From positions 780,499 to 844,498 of the forward strand of contig JAJFFT010000004.1 of the NCBI GenBank assembly GCA_021776525.1: a DNA stretch of 64,000 bases, in the 5' to 3' direction. This document shows positions 61,861 through 64,000 of the stretch, piece after piece. This DNA is from Robiginitomaculum sp. (GTDB lineage: Bacteria; Pseudomonadota; Alphaproteobacteria; Caulobacterales; Maricaulaceae). The notes under the pieces are model-generated. The model was not told the origin of the DNA and ran no database searches. It saw only the letters and a list, made by a program, of their open reading frames with translations. Every line of letters begins with the position of its first letter. Positions within the stretch are counted from its first letter, which is position 1. Made by a program: the position numbers and the translations under genes.

Positions 61861-62742
61861 ATGCGCGTCGCACATCTGATGTCTGCCGACATGTTACCCG
61901 ACAACCCGGATCGCCGTGTTGATGGGTACGAGCATGATTTGCAATTTGGCGCCTTGCAACGGGCCGGTGCGGCACATGATATTTCGTTTGAAAGTCTAGT
62001 CTGGGATGATCTTAAGGCGCGCTGGGCGGACTTTGATGCAGTCATAGTCGGCACGGCCTGGGACTATGCCGACAAACGCGACGCGTTCTTTGAAACGCTG
62101 GCACAGATTGATCAACAGACCAGATTGTTTAACCCACTCGCTTTGATGCGCTGGAATGTCGATAAAATATATTTGCGGGAGTTGGCACAAAAAGGCGTGC
62201 CAACAATTCCAACAATATGGGCTGATCACGCCGATGAAGCCACCATTGCCAACGCATTTGATGCACTTGGGTGCGATGATCTGGTGATCAAGCCGCGTAT
62301 CGGGGCAGGGGCCTGGCGTCAGGCCCGCCTGAAACAGGGTGCGGTCCTACCGGCCGCCGATGATCTGCCGCCGGGCGTATGCTTTATCCAGCCGTTTTTG
62401 CCAACCATTGGCGAATATGGCGAGGTTTCGATGCTTTATTACAATGGCCAGTACAGTCATGCGGCTCTTAAAAAGCCCGAGGCCGGGGATTACCGAGTTC
62501 AGTCGTCCTATGGCGGGTTCGAGCACACGCACACCCCGGATGCCGCCGAGCACGCCGCCGCGCAAAAGGTTATGGAGGCCATGCCGCAAATGCCGCTTTA
62601 TGCGCGTATTGATCTGGTGCGTAATGTGCAAAACCAACCGGTGCTGATCGAAGTTGAAATGATCGAACCATACCACTACCCCGAGCAAGGCCCAGGTTTT
62701 GCAGAAAATTTGATTACGGCCTTGTTGGCGCGTATGTCTTAA
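61861..62742 (+). CDS. ATP-grasp protein of unknown substrate
   Basis: 293 residues from the ATG at 61861. The N-terminal half (about 1-100) is a Rossmann-like pre-ATP-grasp fold with VGTAWDYADKRDAFFETL; DLVIKPRIGAGAWRQARL near 142-158 holds the ATP-binding Lys region, PFLPTIGEYGEVSMLYYNG follows, and VLIEVEMIEPYHYP near 262 is the metal-binding acidic part. Proteins of this type include a ligase from the D-cycloserine pathway and glutathione-synthetase-like enzymes. It would join a carboxylate to an amine or thiol with ATP. Genomic linkage to gor suggests a glutathione-related product, but no substrate is shown. Confidence 0.78.
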   Translation: MRVAHLMSADMLPDNPDRRVDGYEHDLQFGALQRAGAAHDISFESLVWDDLKARWADFDAVIVGTAWDYADKRDAFFETLAQIDQQTRLFNPLALMRWNVDKIYLRELAQKGVPTIPTIWADHADEATIANAFDALGCDDLVIKPRIGAGAWRQARLKQGAVLPAADDLPPGVCFIQPFLPTIGEYGEVSMLYYNGQYSHAALKKPEAGDYRVQSSYGGFEHTHTPDAAEHAAAQKVMEAMPQMPLYARIDLVRNVQNQPVLIEVEMIEPYHYPEQGPGFAENLITALLARMS

Positions 62743-62760
62743 TCCCAATAAGGGGGGCGC

Positions 62761-63321
62761 ATGAAAGCCTATAGTCAATATTTTCTGGACAAATGTACCG
62801 GATGGCGCGTTCTGGCCATGTTTCTGGTGTTCGCGGTCTACAGTTATCCGGCCATGGGGTTGGGGCCGTATTCGAAATTGCCGGGGCTTTATGGTGCGCC
62901 GCCATTATCCACGCAAAGTTTTATTTCCGGGGCCGAGGCGGTGGCTATGATTGGCCGGCTTGGCGAAGATGGCATACGGGTAAAGTGGCTGTTTCTGGCA
63001 ACAGACATCCCGTTTATGCTGCTCAACACATTTATGTTCAGTGCTTTTCTGGCCTTCGCCGTGCGTCGTCTGTCCTGGGTCGAAAAAAACTGGAGCCGTG
63101 CGTTAATTGCCCTGCCTTTAGTGTTTTTGATGGTGGATTTTACCGAAGATGTTTTTCAGGCGCTGTTGCTGCTTACAAAATCTGTGCCCATCGGCACAAT
63201 TGAAGGCGTTTTAACGGGCGTAAAACTTTATATCTATTCGGGTGTCGGGATAATAAGCGTCCTTGCGGCCGCCATTGGGGTGTTTGTCTGGCTGATTGCG
63301 GCTGTTACGCAAAAAACATAA
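62761..63321 (+). CDS. Integral membrane protein of unknown function
   Basis: 186 residues with four probable membrane helices (about 18-36, 78-100, 113-135 and 150-182). The loop between helices one and two contains GLYGAPPLSTQSFISGAEAVAMIGRLGEDGIR. I do not recognise a family; it is not an obvious transporter or enzyme. It begins 18 bases after the ATP-grasp stop and probably ends the glmU transcript. Confidence 0.65.
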   Translation: MKAYSQYFLDKCTGWRVLAMFLVFAVYSYPAMGLGPYSKLPGLYGAPPLSTQSFISGAEAVAMIGRLGEDGIRVKWLFLATDIPFMLLNTFMFSAFLAFAVRRLSWVEKNWSRALIALPLVFLMVDFTEDVFQALLLLTKSVPIGTIEGVLTGVKLYIYSGVGIISVLAAAIGVFVWLIAAVTQKT

Positions 63322-63352
63322 CAGCCGCAAACATGTCGATACAGGCTAAGCC

Positions 63353-63868
63353 TTAGCGATTACCATCACGATCATTATTGTTTTCATTGTCGTTTCCACC
63401 ACCAGCGGCTGCTGCGGCTACGCCAATGGCTAAAATCACGCCGCCGGCGATCAAAAGACCGCTTCGCATGCCACTGTTTGCAGCGCCGTCTTCACCGGCG
63501 TTCAGCATATAGGCTTGTTGGCGAAGTGGGACGCCATTGAGTTGCAACGAGTTCAACCCTTTTGCATTCATGGACAGGTCAAGAAAGTTGATGTCGCGGG
63601 CGTTCACGGCGAAGCTGCTGCGTTGCAGGCTTGGCGCGTTGGCGGCATTGCGCATTTGCAGACGCAGGCCAGAACGAAAGCGTTCTTTGGCCGGTTGTTT
63701 TTTGCCGCCCAATGCAAATGTCAGATAGGTGGTGGCGGCAAAGTCATTGTGCTGACTCAAATCTTGCAAAGACTGACTGCCTACAAATAATGGACCCGCA
63801 AATGCTGGTGTGACGCTGGTGATTGCCAAGGCGAGTGCCAGTGCCGGTTTGATGAGTGTGTTACGCAT
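63353..63868 (-). CDS. Exported small protein with C-terminal membrane helix
   Basis: 171 residues with a signal peptide MRNTLIKPALALALAITSVTPAFA. The mature part (about 25-130) has short repeats like NFAATTYLTFALGGKK.., RSGLRLQMRNAANAPSLQRSSFAVNARD and LDLSMNAKGLNSLQLNGVPL. A glycine/alanine-rich helix GLLIAGGVILAIGVAAAAAGG lies at about 136-156, followed by a polar Asn/Asp/Arg tail. No family recognised. It converges on the membrane protein gene with a 31-base gap; the promoter lies at 63869-64000. Confidence 0.65.
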   Translation of the reverse strand: MRNTLIKPALALALAITSVTPAFAGPLFVGSQSLQDLSQHNDFAATTYLTFALGGKKQPAKERFRSGLRLQMRNAANAPSLQRSSFAVNARDINFLDLSMNAKGLNSLQLNGVPLRQQAYMLNAGEDGAANSGMRSGLLIAGGVILAIGVAAAAAGGGNDNENNNDRDGNR

Positions 63869-64000
63869 GTTTTTCCCTCATTTTTATGTTTATCCACAAA
63901 AAAGAGACGGCACGGTGTGATAAAAACCTCTATTGGCTAAAAACTTTCCAAAAATGATGGTCTGGCTGTCGCTTCTTATTTGCGCCGATGGTGCTTTGCC

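Overview
The window reads as a chromosomal segment of an alphaproteobacterium with moderate to high GC. The evidence is the eno-ftsB-pdhA-pdhB-pdhC-lpd neighbourhood with a lipoyl domain fused to the E1 beta subunit, the recG...sdhE-mfd order, a two-domain cold-shock protein, the rlmE-ppx pair, and TrxB-free housekeeping genes of alphaproteobacterial type. A free-living aerobe, possibly of the Maricaulales/Kordiimonadales kind, is my guess; the order is not certain. I see no phage, plasmid, IS element, CRISPR, rRNA or tRNA.

Layout. 0-1.8 kb: the end of a methylglutaconyl-CoA hydratase-like gene and an old-yellow-enzyme-type oxidoreductase. 1.8-10 kb: a run of exported hydrolases and detoxification proteins (met-zincin protease, SxxK serine hydrolase, GST, subclass B3 metallo-beta-lactamase-like protein, amidohydrolase). 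10-13.9 kb (minus): a lipid-related cluster of glycerophosphodiesterase, ALDH3-type aldehyde dehydrogenase, a small membrane protein and an alkylglycerol-monooxygenase-like di-iron membrane oxygenase. 14.2-18.9 kb: a three-gene 2-oxoacid:acceptor oxidoreductase operon whose first gene is a GltD-like flavoprotein with ferredoxin domains. 19.2-22.3 kb: clpS-clpA and an ACT protein. 22.3-33.4 kb: DUF3089 and DUF502 proteins, recG, an outer-membrane protein, an exported endonuclease/phosphatase-family enzyme, sdhE-mfd, a nitronate monooxygenase and a YdcH protein. 33.5-40 kb (minus): a two-gene ABC exporter whose permease is fused to an M1 aminopeptidase, followed by thymidine kinase and an unknown lipoprotein. 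40.4-51.4 kb: rpmF, eno, ftsB and a pyruvate dehydrogenase cluster interrupted by five unrelated small genes. 51.6-53.4 kb: a PAS protein and a soluble chemotaxis receptor. 53.5-62.8 kb: cold-shock protein, rlmE-ppx, phhA, GST, gph, and the chain glmU-rpiA-gor-ATP-grasp-membrane protein. 63.3 kb: a small exported protein.

Most striking. (1) The 10-13.9 kb cluster holds, in one strand run, the three activities expected for catabolism of glycerol ether lipids: phosphodiester cleavage, ether-bond oxygenation (a tetrahydropterin enzyme in animals) and fatty-aldehyde oxidation. The same window encodes phenylalanine hydroxylase, another tetrahydropterin enzyme. (2) Two identical-architecture palindromes, TGAAC-N3-GTTCA, each lie exactly 22 bases before the start codon of the aldehyde dehydrogenase and of the nitronate monooxygenase, suggesting one shared repressor. 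(3) The pdhC inter-domain linker carries translated copies of two dispersed palindromic DNA repeats whose relatives also lie in intergenic gaps of this window. (4) The 2-oxoacid oxidoreductase operon probably links a ferredoxin-type oxidoreductase to NAD(P) in a cell that also has pyruvate dehydrogenase.
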